The translations under genes were made by a program, and so were the position numbers. Below the pieces are notes generated by a model that was given only the letters and a program-made list of their open reading frames with translations, ran no database searches and was not told the DNA's origin. Shown piece by piece: positions 37,458 to 49,837 of a DNA stretch of 64,000 nt. Origin of the DNA: Todiramphus chloris collaris (lineage: Eukaryota > Chordata > Aves > Coraciiformes > Alcedinidae); NCBI GenBank assembly GCA_025345505.1, contig JANVCC010000077.1:6137545-6201544 (forward strand), written 5' to 3'. Each line of letters starts with the position of its first letter. Position 1 is the stretch's first letter.

Positions 37458-40400
37458 GCCAAATCAGAACCTAAAAACATAAGTGAATGTATTTGTGGGG
37501 GGTTTATTAAAAAAAAAAAAAAGACAAATGGAAAAAGAAAAGTTCTTGGGACTGTGAAAGAAGCTCTTTAAAGGTTGTGAGAGTCTCTGAAACTTTGAGA
37601 GGGGATGTGCCAACACACATGGGGTGGACAAAGTAACCGAAGGCTCATCAGGTACACGTTGGTGTGGGCATGCATGCTTTGCCTGTCTCCATATACGCTT
37701 ATGGTTATGCCTGTAAGATTATAGAGAGATATATATATATCCATTTTTACGTAAAAGATAATCCAACTAATGCTGAATTGAAGATTAAGCCCATTTGGCC
37801 TTTTTCTTCTTTTCCTTTCAGAGCCTCTTTCCACATCCACAGATGCACACACTCCTGTCTTTGAAATCTTTCCCCAAACTCCTCCTGTATAATTTTCTGT
37901 AGGAACTAGGAGCACAAATAAACCTCCATTTTAATCCTCTTCTTACCAGGTAAGTGAGAGGAACAATGGGAGTTTTATAGCCAGCTCTTCGCCCCTGTGT
38001 GTAGGAAATGAGTCATTATCATGATGAAGAAAAACGAGGGACCTCAGCCATAAATTCCCACTAATCTCCCGTTGTCAGTCTCTCGGGCATGGTTAGTGAC
38101 TCAGCATTATGTTTGCAAATGGGGTAACGTGCCCTTGGTGGCCTGTCAGATGCAGAATTGCTCCGTTCCGTGTTCAAAGGTCTTTGGGTGGATGGGAGGG
38201 ATGGGCTTCCTTCCTGGAGTGTGTCGCCCATGCCTGGCCTTGTACCTAGTCCCACCATCCATGTCCCCAGCACATGTGCTTCTACTCCTGCTCCAGCTTG
38301 CCACAGAGACCCACCACTGCCAGGGTCACTTCTCGGTGTGAGCAGCAAAGTCCAAGCACCTCACGGTCGGTCCTTCAGGTCTTGATAACACCCACCCAAT
38401 GATATGCAAGCAGACAGTGCTACTGTTGTCTGCTCTTTGGAGACATCCCTCTTCAGCTACCCTTCTTCTCTTCTGAACATCTGCCCTGCCTTTTCCAGAA
38501 AAGGTTAAGGGGGCGTGAGGGGGAGGAAGAAAAAAAAAGAAAGAAAAAGTGTTTGTCAATGTCTAGGGAGGGAGATGTTTCGGAAGTTTCACTTTCACCT
38601 GTATATGCATACATAAAATAAATACACACTACACTTATCTACAGACATATCTGCCTATGTATATATGTAAGTATATGTAGATGTATGCCTTTCCATGCTA
38701 ATGTTCCACAGTCTGTCTGGTAAGGATCTGGAAGGCGGCATACCTACCCAGAGTGAGTTGGCATTGAATCCCGGACAGCATTTCTCTGTACATCAGCTTT
38801 AGCCCAGGATTTGCTGAGGGAATTCTGGTGGTGATTCACTGAGCCCTGTTATTTTTTTGTGTGAGAACACAAAAGGCTTGAACTCCTATGCAATAGCACC
38901 CATTAAGAATTAATGCTCCCTCTTCGTTTGAGAATTCTTGCTCTGAATTCACCAGCCTTAGAAAAGGTCCATTTCTGAGAACAGAGCAGACAGGAGCGTT
39001 GTGTGACCATAAAGGTGCCTGGAGTTTATGGTATCTCAGCTCTTGCCTGAGGTCGGGGTAGAGGCCTGAAACAGTGCAGCGTTCAGGGTTTCTGGAGTGG
39101 GAGGGCTAATGCCTTCTAACCTTCTTATAAGTCTAAGCATGGCTTCTGCTGACAGGGAAATGAGCATCCCATAGCTTTGAGTGTAGTCATCAACATTTTG
39201 TCTTATGTTGACTGAGAAGGGACTGGTTTTCCCATAAATTAGCAAGATGATAACACAAGAACTCCTGTCCTTGCCATCTGTAAGAAAGCAGGATAAAATA
39301 TTCAGGACTCTCAGTTCTGCTTGCAGCGCCGAAGCAAGTCACATGCAGTCAGCTGGTGTCTCCTGTTTATTTCCATGAGGAATAAAAGATAGTTTTAAAA
39401 TTGTAACTTCTCCACATTCTGGCTACTAGGTCTAAACACAAGTATGTCAGGCTTTTTCTGCAAATAGCAATCTCCTAGGATGTGAAACATTGTTAATTTA
39501 TCTTAAATAATTCAATAGAATGTCAATATTCCACAACTCCCTCTACTTAGAGTGACAGGTCTGTTCAAATTAGTAGCCCTGAAGAATAAAGAATATTCAG
39601 GACATGCTTTTATCTCAGGAAAGACAGAACTCAGTGCAGCTGCATAAGTTTTTAAAGTAGCAGTGTGAACACCAGCCTGCTACCTGGATGACAAGTAATT
39701 CAAGCACAAATGTTGTCGACTTTAGAAAAGAAGTGGTATCTACATTTTGTACTCAATTAGTAATCACTGCGAGTTCTCTGTATGTGCATTATATTCTGTA
39801 TTTTACATATGCATGCAGGATATACAACATAATGTGTGAGCGCAGTGTATGAAATGCTGTTTCATATCTACACGCTAATTTATTCTATCAAAAACAAGAG
39901 GGTTGGTTTTTTTTTTAAGGCAGATCATGTGACAAATGGAGGCAGCCAGACTTGTTGCTCAATGTATTTTCTCTGTGACAAGTTGGAGATCTGTTAATTG
40001 GTAAAAATAACCACACTCTGAGCTGCTGGGGAAGAACTAGTGTTGTTCCCTTTTCCAAGTTGTGATCACCATAATTAGAGCAGCAATCATAGAAGTTAAA
40101 GTGGGTAAGGCATTCTCCATTTTCCTCTGCATTATTCTGACAAAACAGGATTCCTTGCTGTGGTGTATTCTTGTCTGTATTATCAAATCTATTTTTATGT
40201 TTCTCGAGAAACAGAGGTGAGAGTGTCCAAGAATTCCTTTGGAAAATTATTGCAGATTTTTTTCTTGGGTACTTTAGCCAAGGAAAATATCAAGGATATT
40301 TTCTGGATACTTGAAAACTTTTGCTTAAACCTGGCACTGTGATGTGTTGTTCCTTTGCGTAACCCCTCGCCATTCAGGTACTCAGGTCCTTTTGATATTT

Positions 40401-41214
40401 GCAAGGATGAATTGATTAATTTGGGCGCAGGAAGGAGGCAAGGCAGGGCTGCCCTTTGTTTAACCCAGTGGTGCCAGCTAGTCTGGGTCAGAAGCGTGAC
40501 TAAACTCCAGCTGAGACATTTCTGTGGCTGATCAAGATGTTAGGGCAACACCCAGAAAAATAGCCCAGACCAGCTTGGCAGTGTTGTCTTACGACTTAAA
40601 GCACACATACTGTTTTCATCTCAGATGTGTAACTTGCTCGTTCTGCAGTTGGGAGTCGGGCTGAAGGACCTTCCTCCTCCTGCTCCTCAGCCTTGTAAAG
40701 CCTTCTTGCAAACATGCCAGCGCACTAGGCACGGCAGATGCATTCACCCACAGTTCCAGGGAAAGTGCCCATATGTGAGCACGTGTGGCTCATCCCCTCC
40801 TAGAAATCCCATGGGAGTGCCCATGTGTTTGTCTTCCTTGCACACATATAGGTCAGTTCAAAGTGACTGTTTGGTACCAGGATGGCAGAAACTAACCAAT
40901 AACTTCATATGTAGCTTCTGTTGCCTGGCCAATGTGTGTAAAACTAGAGTAACTAATTTCTGAAGATAAATCCAGAGTGTCAAACAAGGGGGTCTCAACC
41001 TGCCCCCTGTATACTGTTCTCTCCTGGTTATTGGGAAGGACCTCCTGGCTTGCCTGTACAGTTTGCTCAGCTATCAGTACGTTGGAGCATTCTGGGTTGG
41101 GCTTTCTGGAAAGGAAAGATGCAGTAGATTTGCTGCTGCTCAGTTGTAATTATTTATGACCATATTTACCAAGAACATCTTTTCTGCTTCCTTCTTTTCA
41201 ATGGCATACACTGT

Positions 41215-43611
41215 AATACCCTGCCAGGAAAGTGGTCACGAGCCAGCCAAGAGCTTTTGGGTCAGGATGAGCAGGCAGACTGACATGGGGTGATATTGTC
41301 CTGGGGGTCTTCAGACAACTGCAATAAGGCTCGTGTTTCCAGGCTCTGGTCCCCATGGGGGACTTCAGCCGCCCCAGCCTCTGCTGCAGAGAAAACAGCG
41401 CAGGGGACAAGCAGTCCAGTGGGTTTCTGGAGTGCATCAGTAACAACTTTCCTATGCAGGTGATCGAGAAGGTGACAAGGGGAAGGGGTCTGCTAGACCT
41501 CATACTTACAAAGAAGGAAAGAGTGGTTTGCAACATGAAGATCAGGGCAGCCATGACTGCAGTGACCATGAGATGGTGGAGTTCAGGATCCTGCAAGGAG
41601 GAGGAAGGGCCAAAAGCAGGATTGCAACCTTGTCCTGCTGGAGATTAGACTTTGGCCTGTTACGGGATCTGTCTGGAAGAATCCTATGGGATATGGTCAC
41701 AAAAAGCAGAGGAAGAGCTGGTTGATTTTCAAAAATCTCCTCCGAGCTAGAGACTGGTCCATCCCGACAAGCAAGAATTCAAGCAAAGGTGGCAGGAGGC
41801 CTGCACAGATTTACAAGGAGCTGCTGACCAAACTCAAACTTAAGAAGGAAGAATACAAGCAGAGGAAACAGGGACAGGTGACCTGGGAGGAGTATAAAAA
41901 GGCAATGTCTGAGCACGCAGGGATGGAATTAACAAAAACCAAACCAATCTGCAGTTCAATCTGATGACTCTTGTGAAGGGTGACAAAAAGGCTTCTACAG
42001 GTACGTTATGAGCAGAAGGAAGATTAGGAAAAATGTGAGCCTGCTCCTGGGAGAGACGGGGGACATGGGGACAAAGGGTATGGAAGAGGAGGACAGATTC
42101 AGTGCCTTCTTTGACTCTGTCTTTACTAGTCAGACTTGCCTTTAGGAACCTCAGACCTCTGAAACCAGTAGGAAAGTCCGGAGCAAGGAAGACACCTTGG
42201 TGAAGAAGTATCAGGTTAGAGAACAAGGCACCTGGTGGGATGCATCCATGAGTACGGAGGAAGCTTGTCATTGTAAGCTGACTCTTTATAATTTTTGAAA
42301 GGCAATAGCAATCAAGGAAGGCTCCTGAGGACCGGAAGAAAGCTAATGTCATTCTTGTCTTCAGGAAGGGAAGGATCCTAGGGTGCTACAGGCTGCTCAG
42401 CCTCACCTCAATCCCTGGAAAGACAATGGAGCAACTAATCCTAGAAACCATTTCTAAACACATTAAGGGTGAGAATGTGGCTGGGAGTAGTCAGAATACA
42501 TTTATGAAGGGTAAATCATTCTTAAGCAACCTGTTAGCCTTCTGTGGTGACCTGACTGGTATATATATATAAGGGGAGAGCAGTGAAAGTTCTTTCTCTT
42601 AATGTTGGTATGGCTTTTGACACTGTTTCCTGTAACATCCTTATAGGCAAACTGAGCAAGCGCTAGGTAAGTGGATAGTGATGTGGAGAGAAACTAGCCA
42701 AACTGCTGTGTTGAAAGGGATAAGATCAGTGGCAGCAGCTAGGGGCTAGTCACTAGTGATGGGCCCCAGGCGTCAGTGCTGGCCCCAGTACTGTTTAACG
42801 TCTTCATTAATGACCTAGATCATGAGACACAATGCACTTTCACCAGGCTTGGAGATGATACGAAACGGAGGAGTGGCTTGATAACATGATGCTCTGCTAT
42901 TCAGAGGGACCTCACTAGGCTGGAGAAATAGGCCAACAGGGACCTCATGAAGATAAGAAAAGGAAATGTGAAATTGTGTCTCAGGAGGAATAACCCCATG
43001 CACCAGCAGAGCCTGGTGCTCTCGTGCAAAAGGCCAAGGGCTGTGTTAGGCAGGGTGTTGCCAGCAGATCAAGGGAGGTGATCAGTCTCCTCCACTAAGC
43101 CCTAGTGAGCTTTGCAGTACTGCTTCCAGTGCTGGGCTCCCAAGTACAGTAGAGGCATGAGCTTAATGAAACAAGTCCAGCAAAGTCCACCATGAAGGTG
43201 ATTATGAGACTGAAGCATCATGTGAAGGAAGACTGAGAGCTGGGACTGTCCAGCCTGCAGAGAGAGAGTGTAGAGGGAACTTAGCAATGAATATAAATAC
43301 CTGGTGGGTGGAGTAAAAAAGATGGAGCCAGGCACTTCCTGGTGGTGCCCAGTGACAGGACAGAGGCAATGGGCACAGACTGGAATGCAGGAAATTGTTT
43401 CAGTGCAAGGAGCCAGAGGCTCTTTTGCTGTAAGTGTGATCAAATACTGGGACACATTGCCCAGAGAGATCACACCGTTTCCATCCTTGGAGAAACAAAA
43501 CCCGAATGGACAGAGCCCTGAGCAACTTGCTGTAGCTGACCCTGCTCTGAGCAGGGCAGTTGAACTAGGCTAGAGGTCCCTCCAACCTCAGCTGTTCTGT
43601 GATGCTGTAAT
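41215..43611 (+). mobile_element. CR1 LINE retrotransposon, 5'-truncated and decayed
   Basis: This is a chicken-repeat-1 type non-LTR element in the same orientation as the host gene. Pieces of ORF2 appear in order. The endonuclease end is near 41355-41600, with MGDFSRP, FLECISNNF, GLLDLILTKKE and then CSDHEMVEF after a frameshift. The linker follows at 41686-41900 with SWLIF, GGRRPA and KQGQVTWEEY in a third frame. Reverse transcriptase pieces lie at 42385-42560 (MEQLILETISKH, FMKGKS) and 42775-42870 (APVLFNVFINDLD, then GDDTK). The 3' end near 43520-43611 has the usual CR1 tail text GAGCAGGGCAGTTGAACTAGG and CCTCCAACCTCA. The catalytic FADD-type box reads LGDD. Frameshifts and stops are frequent, so it is inactive. 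The 5' boundary is approximate, set by the last recognisable endonuclease residues. Confidence 0.9.
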
Positions 43612-44984
43612 CCTGCTAGCTGTTTGAACATGTAATTGTTGACCTTGTGATGGTCAATACTAAGGCAACGGTCGTGTCCCCCTTCAAACTAACAGTCCTA
43701 ATTTGTTTATGCTTCCAACTAAGTATTATATTAAGCCACAGTGTAACCGACCCCCTGCAAAGAGGTAACTGAAGCTTTTGTTGAAGAATACATGCTGGTT
43801 GGCTCTACGCCCCTTTCTTCTGACTTGGAGGATAAAAGGGGGCTACTGGTTTATTTATCTTGACTTAATATCTTCTTGTATTTTGTTGACCCTAACTCTC
43901 CATCTTCTAATGAAGCTTGGAGACACTTATGAGCTGAATTTATTAATGCTTTATTTTGTTGTGAAATGATTTACTTTTGTTTAGCCCTTATCTCTTGCCC
44001 TTTGGAGTTCACATGTATTCCTAAGGAGGAACAACGAATGGATTTCCTGCTCTAGGTGTGTGTAAGCATTTCCCCAAAATTGAAGTTTGGTTATGGAGAT
44101 AAAGCTGTTAGTTTAGAATATTCTCTCTTGTCAAAATCCACAAATTGCTAGGTAACTTTAAGAAGTTCAGGCAACATCCTGAATTTATTGGAGTAGCTGT
44201 ATAGTTTCTGCTTCATCAGTTGATGGGCTGCTGCTGAAATTCTTAACTTCTCAGTGCTCAAAGGAGTTGTTGCTTTAGATTCTGTTTCATATTTTTGAGA
44301 TATACTTTTTTCTTGCCTAATTGTTCAATCTTATTAGTATTCAAAAATGAATCCAGTTATTATTTGGCTTCATTCCTAATTGAGATTTGACTCCTAGAGA
44401 TGCTGTTCCAAAATGCCATCCTTCTTATGGAATGAAAGTAGGGAATGTCTTGTTATTTTGATCAACTGATGTTGATAAAACATGACTTGAATCTAGTCAT
44501 GCTGCAGATCTGCTTTTCAACACGGTACCTTTTTAAATATTTTAACTTTGATTTCAGTGCTGCAGAGTTCATACAGGCCAGAAATCTCTGGAGTGTTTGG
44601 GGATCAGACTAGATTATTTGCCTACCGAAGAGTTTGTTTGGAAAACTTGGTGGTAGTGAAAGATGTTCCAGTACAAGGAGTCTGGAGAAGACAGTCTTCT
44701 GTGGGAATACAGAAAATGGTGGGAAAACATGTAAGACCACCCCCCCTAGTTTCTGGAGTGGCCCTCTGTTTAATCCATAATATGGGAAGATCATGGAGAT
44801 TCCCACTGTTACCAGTTTAGCCTCCTGTATTGAATCAGGATTATAATGTGTCTTCCTCTACCTCCACTCTGTATGCGTCACACTGAGTAGATTTAGCCTT
44901 TAATCAAAATTGGTGGAAGAATGCTGCATGTAGGATTGGAGTGGGATGTGTTCTTGTGGGGTGTGACAGTGGAGGTCATTCTGT

Positions 44985-45050
44985 GCGTCACAGAATAATT
45001 TCCTTTGGAAGAAACCTCTGGAGGTCATCTGGCCCTATGTCCCATGCTTT
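44985..45050 (-). mobile_element. CR1 3'-end fragment, antisense
   Basis: CACAGAATAATTTCC, GGAAGAAACCTCTGGAGG and TCATCTGG are the reverse complement of the CR1 terminal region (AGATGACCTCCAGAGG, CTTCCAA, ATTCTGTG). The fragment fades into unique sequence after about 45050. Confidence 0.65.
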
Positions 45051-45977
45051 TAAAAGTGGTAGCTTTCACTTAGGGAGAGGATCACTGACTTGGAGCTGAC
45101 GTGCTCTGTCCCACTACTGGCTTTAGCAAGGTGTGGTTGCGTGGAGATGGTGGGTGCAGTAAGTTCTCAAGGCTTGGACCTGGATCACTTGTAGCTGTTG
45201 ATGAGTGAGACTGTTCCAACAGGATCAAGGATGAAGCTCATTTCACACTGGCTTCTCAAAAGCTTTCAGGAGGTGGTGACTTCATGACCGCAGCTGATAA
45301 ACAAACTTGGCTTTTATAAAAATAGACTGATGGTCTGGCAGGAATTCCAGCCCGTCCGTATGGATCCGCTGCTGCCAAGCAGCACGGCTGCTGCTGCACG
45401 GAGGGTGTGTCCCTTCTGCTCCCTCCCAGCCTTTACATTGCCCTGCTCCTTCCCAATCAGATGGTAAATAATTTCTCTGCACATAGCATTAAGGTTGGTA
45501 AATCAGTTGTGCAAATACTGCCAAGTAAGTAAATACAGTAGAAAATGGAACATTCACTTCCTTTTGTTTAGTTATCGATACAGATTTAAAGGCAAGTCAC
45601 CCTAAGTAATTGTGTTTAGGTCATTAAACATGGTTTAATAATGACAATAACAGGGTGTGTCCCGAGACAGGAGGCAAAACAGCGCACCTAGAATTGACTA
45701 AGAGCAGGTTACTTCTGATAACAAACCCAACTCATTTGGGTTAGTTCAGAGGACGGCAGCTGGATGAATACCCCCTTTTGGACATAGCCCGAGTGTTCTT
45801 TATTCTCCTGCTGCTTAGAAATTGAGCCCACTAAAATGTAAAGATCTTTTCAGCACCTTCTTTGTTTACAAATGTTGAATAAAATCTCTCATCATTTGAT
45901 GATCAGGGGTTCTGTACAATGTATGACTGGAAAAAGGAAGATTCCCTACACCATAGGGTATAAAGTTCCTGTCCATT

Positions 45978-45996
45978 CCCCCCCCCCCCCCCCCCC
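45978..45996. repeat. Poly-C run (C19)
   Basis: Nineteen consecutive C. The length is unreliable in sequencing. Confidence 0.9.
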
Positions 45997-46112
45997 AGTC
46001 TAAATCAGCAGTGAATATTCCTTATTCTGCGTGTTTGATCAAGATTACTCTTGGCTGAAAAAAATTTGCAAAGTTACAGTGGTGCAAAAGCTAATCTTTC
46101 AAGGCTAATTTG

Positions 46113-46135
46113 AAAAAAAAAAAAAAAAAAAAAAA
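46113..46135. repeat. Poly-A run (A23)
   Basis: Twenty-three consecutive A, 116 bases after the C19 run. CR1 elements do not carry poly-A tails, and I see no retrocopy coding sequence upstream. Confidence 0.9.
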
Positions 46136-46159
46136 GGCTGTTTTCTAAACTTCTCAGGG

Positions 46160-46292
46160 ATTTTTAATCTTTGAAACCAGCCTCTGCAGAGATGGATTAG
46201 CGAGGAGAACAGATGAAGCAATCAAAGGTGCCAGATAAATGCAATTTATCATGTTTCCACAATTTATTGCCTAATTATCCTCCTCATTGTGG
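46160..46292. promoter_or_regulatory. AT-rich candidate enhancer with TCF motif
   Basis: ATCAAAGG lies at 46221-46228 and a related AATCTTTGAAA at 46167-46177. Between and after them are GATTAG, GCAATTTATCATG and GCCTAATTATCC, which contain homeodomain-like cores. The sequence is complex and not repeat-derived. Enhancer function is a prediction from motif content only. Confidence 0.25.
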
Positions 46293-49129
46293 GTGTATGC
46301 GTCTATATGTGTATATTTATACAATGTATATGAGCATTAAATGTGTTTATGGAATGATACCACTCCTGGATTTTCCACTGCCTGTTCTATAAACTGCTGG
46401 GGGTGGCACTTTTTTTTTTTTCAAATAAGTGTAGTATGTGAAATCTCACCAGATGTAGCTAAAGCAGAGTGCATTGCTGACATGCCAGCCATTTTATAGC
46501 AGACGTGACCTATACAGAGTTAACAGATCCAATCCAAGTCTCTTGCATTCATATAAAGAAATCTCATAAACCTGGTAAAATGCATCATTTTTTTTGTTAA
46601 TCATAAAATAGGTTTTACATACAGCCCATGATTTCCAGAGAGTAAATTCTTGGCTTGATTCTTTCCCATCATGTTGTTATTACTAGTTTTGTTGCTGAAC
46701 AGGTTAAGACTATAATCCACCTCCTCAGCTGTGTGGCTTTCCTGGTTGAGATGGCTCTTTATAAGCCAGGATACAAAGTTCAGCACTTACTGGGCCCAGT
46801 CCTAATCCTTTAGTCATACAATGACTTTTCCATTTCTCAGGTCCAATAATATAACTATGACCTCACTTGTACATAGTGCTTCAATAGCTTGTTTTCCGCG
46901 TTGGACTGTGGTTTGCACACTTCAAGAGGACCTTTTATAAAACTGTGAATCTTTACAGGCAAATAACCTAGTAAGGCTTTGCGTTTCTGTGGAGTTAAAA
47001 TGCAGTGCTTCAGACTAAGGTTTTTTTTTCCTCCCCATATCCCACTCTTGTGTCTGTTCTATACAGGATTCTATACCTCAAGGCACTTTGTTTAAAACTT
47101 AATTTTTGTAAGAGTAGAGACAAAAGTTGTTTCCACATGGAAGCAATCTGTTGTGGCTTGCTTTAATGCATCTAGGTCCCTTATGGAGTAGTTAAATAAG
47201 AAGAGTACATCTCATGGCCCTACTAAGAATGGCTCAGTACGGATGGGGCTCATGGTGCCCACCTTGGAGGGAGGTCCCCAGCTGTGGTGGGCAGCAGCAT
47301 ATAGCACAAGGAAAGGAGCTGCGTCATGTCTGGCTTTTTGAAATGAGTACGAGAGTTGTGCCTTGCACCAAAGGGATGAGATGCGTTTACAGAAAGGGCT
47401 ACGCACTCATATTGTGCTAAACCAGAAGGTTTTATTGAGCCCAGTGTTTATTTTGGTTTTCCATCAAAGGACAACAGGGGGCATTTGGTTCACTCCAGAT
47501 TTATTTTTCCCTTTGCAAAGTCTGAATTCTGATTTATTCTTTAACATTCTTTAATTTTAACCCCTAGAAAAAAGATCTTCTAAAGAGAGAGAGGGAAGGA
47601 TGAGAGAGGGTGCCAGTGGCATCTTCGCCTCTTCATCCTGCTCCCCAGTCTCCAGCCACCTTCTGCCTGACAGGCTCTTCACTCAGCCCCTTACATCCAG
47701 GCTCTGGCATCAGTCTTTCACCTCTTAGGAAAACAAAAGTTGTCAGGGAGATAATGTTGGATTTAACATGATCTACAGGATTGGGGTCAAGGGTGATCAC
47801 AAGGGTTTTCAATCAGTAGACGTTCATTTGAGCATGTCATCACTGCCGGTGGTTTTCAGACCAGGCTTGTGCTTACAACAAGCTGAAGTGACAGGTGAGA
47901 ATCCTGCTTTTTCACAGCTGGTAGGAAAAAGCTGTTGTGTTCTCATAGCCAGGAAAGGATAAACATGTCTTGAAAACACAGGTAAATCAGTTGCTGGCCT
48001 TTGCTTGCTGGGAGAAGGAGAGCGGACATCGTGCTTGCCTTCAACCCAGCAAACACGGCACTGTTTGTGGAAGTGGCTGAGGTGACCCCTCTGATTCTTT
48101 TTGAAGACGTATTTCCAGCTTAGAAAAAGATGAGAAAAGGCGCAGCAGTGGCAGCGAGCAGCAGTACAGCTGCACCAGACAGTGCAGCACAGGCCTGGAG
48201 CCTGGCCCAGCCCCTGCGTGGACACTTGGTGTGGGTGCACATGGCTGTGCTCAGACACCAGCGTGTCCCCAGGGCCACCCTGGAGATGGGCAGATATGGA
48301 GTGATAGCAGTAAAACAACTTCTCTCTCTTGCTCAACTCTCTTGCGTTGAGAAAATCCGGGATTCATAAGGACTTGTTGTTTCCCACAGCAGAGAATGGG
48401 AGCCCTGGATGTGAAGGAGGAAGAGGAATTAAAGACATGTCTCTTCCTCCTCCTTCCCCACTGTAAAACAGCGTGAGGGTGATGTCCTCCCTGCTGTCAC
48501 GCACAGAGGAGCAGGTGAGGCAGACCCAGCACAGTCCTGCTGCCATCAGTGCTCCCAGCTGCCTGCACGTTGCACGTGTGGCTTGTTGGGCTGCTGCTTG
48601 CGGTCCTTCACTTTTTCATGTTTTCTTGTAAATATCCTTGAGGAAAGAAGACTAATCCCCTTCCTGTAGTGGTTTCATGCAAACTAAATTGACTTCAGAG
48701 CTTTTTAAGTCTTGTGGTTTGGCTTGGATTAGGGAGAGGGGCATTTAGGTGGCAGTGGCAGGAGGTGGAAACCCAGTGAGTGTCTCATCCTTAGAGCAGA
48801 GTGGCCGAGCAGCACTGCGTTTGCTGGCACGGGCTGGGCATGCTTGAATGAGTGTGGTAGAACGCTTCTGCTGTTGGCTCTGCTCAGGAAGGTAATGGCA
48901 GTGTCCAGCAGGTAAATTCCTCTGTAATCTAATTCCTCTCTTTGTAAGGACTGGAGACCTGCCATTTCAGCCGAGCAAGAAATTTAGGTAATTGATCCCA
49001 GTGTATAAGCCAAGGAAAGGGAGGAATAGCAGAGGTAGAAAGTAAAGACAACAGCAGCAGAAGATTTTGTGTTGTTTCTGATTTTTGTGTTGTAGGAGGG
49101 AAGCAGTTTTCCATCTGGAAATGGAAATG

Positions 49130-49250
49130 TTGCAAGTTGGAAAGGATCATCTTGAGTATTAAAACAGCAGACTGCAAATCAAGGAGGTTGTTGCCCTTTT
49201 TGACTTCGGGTGTGTCACTTAACCTTGTACTTGGGGTAATAGAAATGGTC
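49130..49250 (-). mobile_element. Probable MIR-like fragment, antisense
   Basis: GACTGCAAATCAAGGAGG, TTGACTTCGGGTGTGTCACT, TAACCTTGTACTTGGGGTAATAG follows the antisense MIR-type order: a GACT...TCAGGAG block, then TGACTTGCTGTGTGACC...CACTTAACCT, then TGGGGATAATA, with small deletions. Confidence 0.5.
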
Positions 49251-49568
49251 AGTCCCAATGTTACTGAGCTGCAAAAGCATCCTTCATTATCTGAAAATGC
49301 AAGTGGAAGACCCCTATAGATTATTCTTAATCGTACAACCGCCAAATGCTGCATAACAACCTGTTGCAGGTCCACTCTCAGAGCCAGCCTTGGTCAAGTG
49401 TTAAATCCCCTACAAAAGAAATTAGTTAGCTGCAAGTAGGGCACTGTGTGAATTTTGTGAAGAAAACTCTTGGGCTTGTAGGAGGAGGATTTTTTTGGCT
49501 TTGTTTAGCCAGGCAGTAAAGTCAAGGGGAAAAATAATAAATCACTCAGTTTAGTTTGTGTGTCACTA

Positions 49569-49766
49569 CGAGAATGACTGCAGTGATTTTCCGTGCCGCG
49601 TTAGTAGATCAGCAGTGGCCAAAGGGCAGCCAGCCCTCTCCTGTCCCCGATGCCGCTGCGATGCTGGAGGTGTTGGCATCTGCCCTCTGCTCAGCTCGAC
49701 CGCGCGGCGCAGCAGCCAAGCGCTCGGTCACCTCCTTCCGCTTGCTCTCGTCGGTGCGTCGCGTTA
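49569..49766. promoter_or_regulatory. Short CpG-island-like block inside the intron
   Basis: By hand count about 20 CpG dinucleotides occur in under 200 bases at roughly 60% G+C, near the expected frequency without CpG depletion, whereas the surroundings are CpG-poor. Dense pieces include GACCGCGCGGCGCAG and TCGTCGGTGCGTCGCGTT. Long open frames cross it in two phases (49556-50062 and 49650-50171) but resemble nothing and are explained by low stop-codon density in GC-rich DNA. It could be an internal promoter of the host gene, an enhancer or an lncRNA start; no TATA box or exon is identifiable. Confidence 0.4.
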
Positions 49767-49823
49767 ATGGGCAGAGAGGAAGACAGGAGTTTGGCCAAGC
49801 ACAAAGCAAAAGAGAGGGAAGGT

Positions 49824-49837
49824 GGGGGGGGGGGGGG
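49824..49837. repeat. Poly-G run (G14)
   Basis: Fourteen G, shortly downstream of the CpG-rich block. Confidence 0.9.

Larger units (their letters stand above)
28736..41214 (+). other. TCF7L2: TCF7L2 intron; no gene seen
   Basis: Non-coding intron. Listed separately are a 31-base tandem repeat, AT-rich DNA near 32.2 kb, a TCF-site pair and a T/G tract. The strip around 38580-38695 is a degenerate TATG/ACAT-rich simple sequence, and 35285-35315 is a short CA-rich tract. A 16-bp perfect palindrome (TGTTTCTCGAGAAACA) sits at 40198-40213. The 156-codon frame on the opposite strand at 32609-33079 has no recognisable domain or splice signals. Confidence 0.7.
43612..49130 (+). other. TCF7L2: TCF7L2 intron; no gene seen
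   Basis: Non-coding intron downstream of the CR1. It contains a CR1 scrap, two long homopolymers and an AT-rich block with a TCF motif. The opposite-strand frame at 47824-48336 (170 codons) has no recognised domain and no supporting signals. Confidence 0.7.

Noticed and set aside
37284-37571. 95-codon hydrophobic 'membrane protein'
   Set aside because: It is the translation of a T/G low-complexity tract, which gives Phe, Val, Leu and Cys automatically.
41198-41596. 132-codon opposite-strand frame
   Set aside because: It is the antisense shadow of the CR1 ORF2 endonuclease remnant.
41840-42352. 170-codon opposite-strand frame
   Set aside because: It lies inside the CR1 element and is an antisense shadow.
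46113-46135. Poly-A tail of a processed retrocopy
   Set aside because: No spliced coding sequence or recognisable gene fragment lies upstream, and no flanking duplication is evident.
47824-48336. 170-codon frame on the - strand
   Set aside because: No domain, no codon-usage signal I can see and no splice or promoter context. Chance frames of this size are expected in 64 kb.
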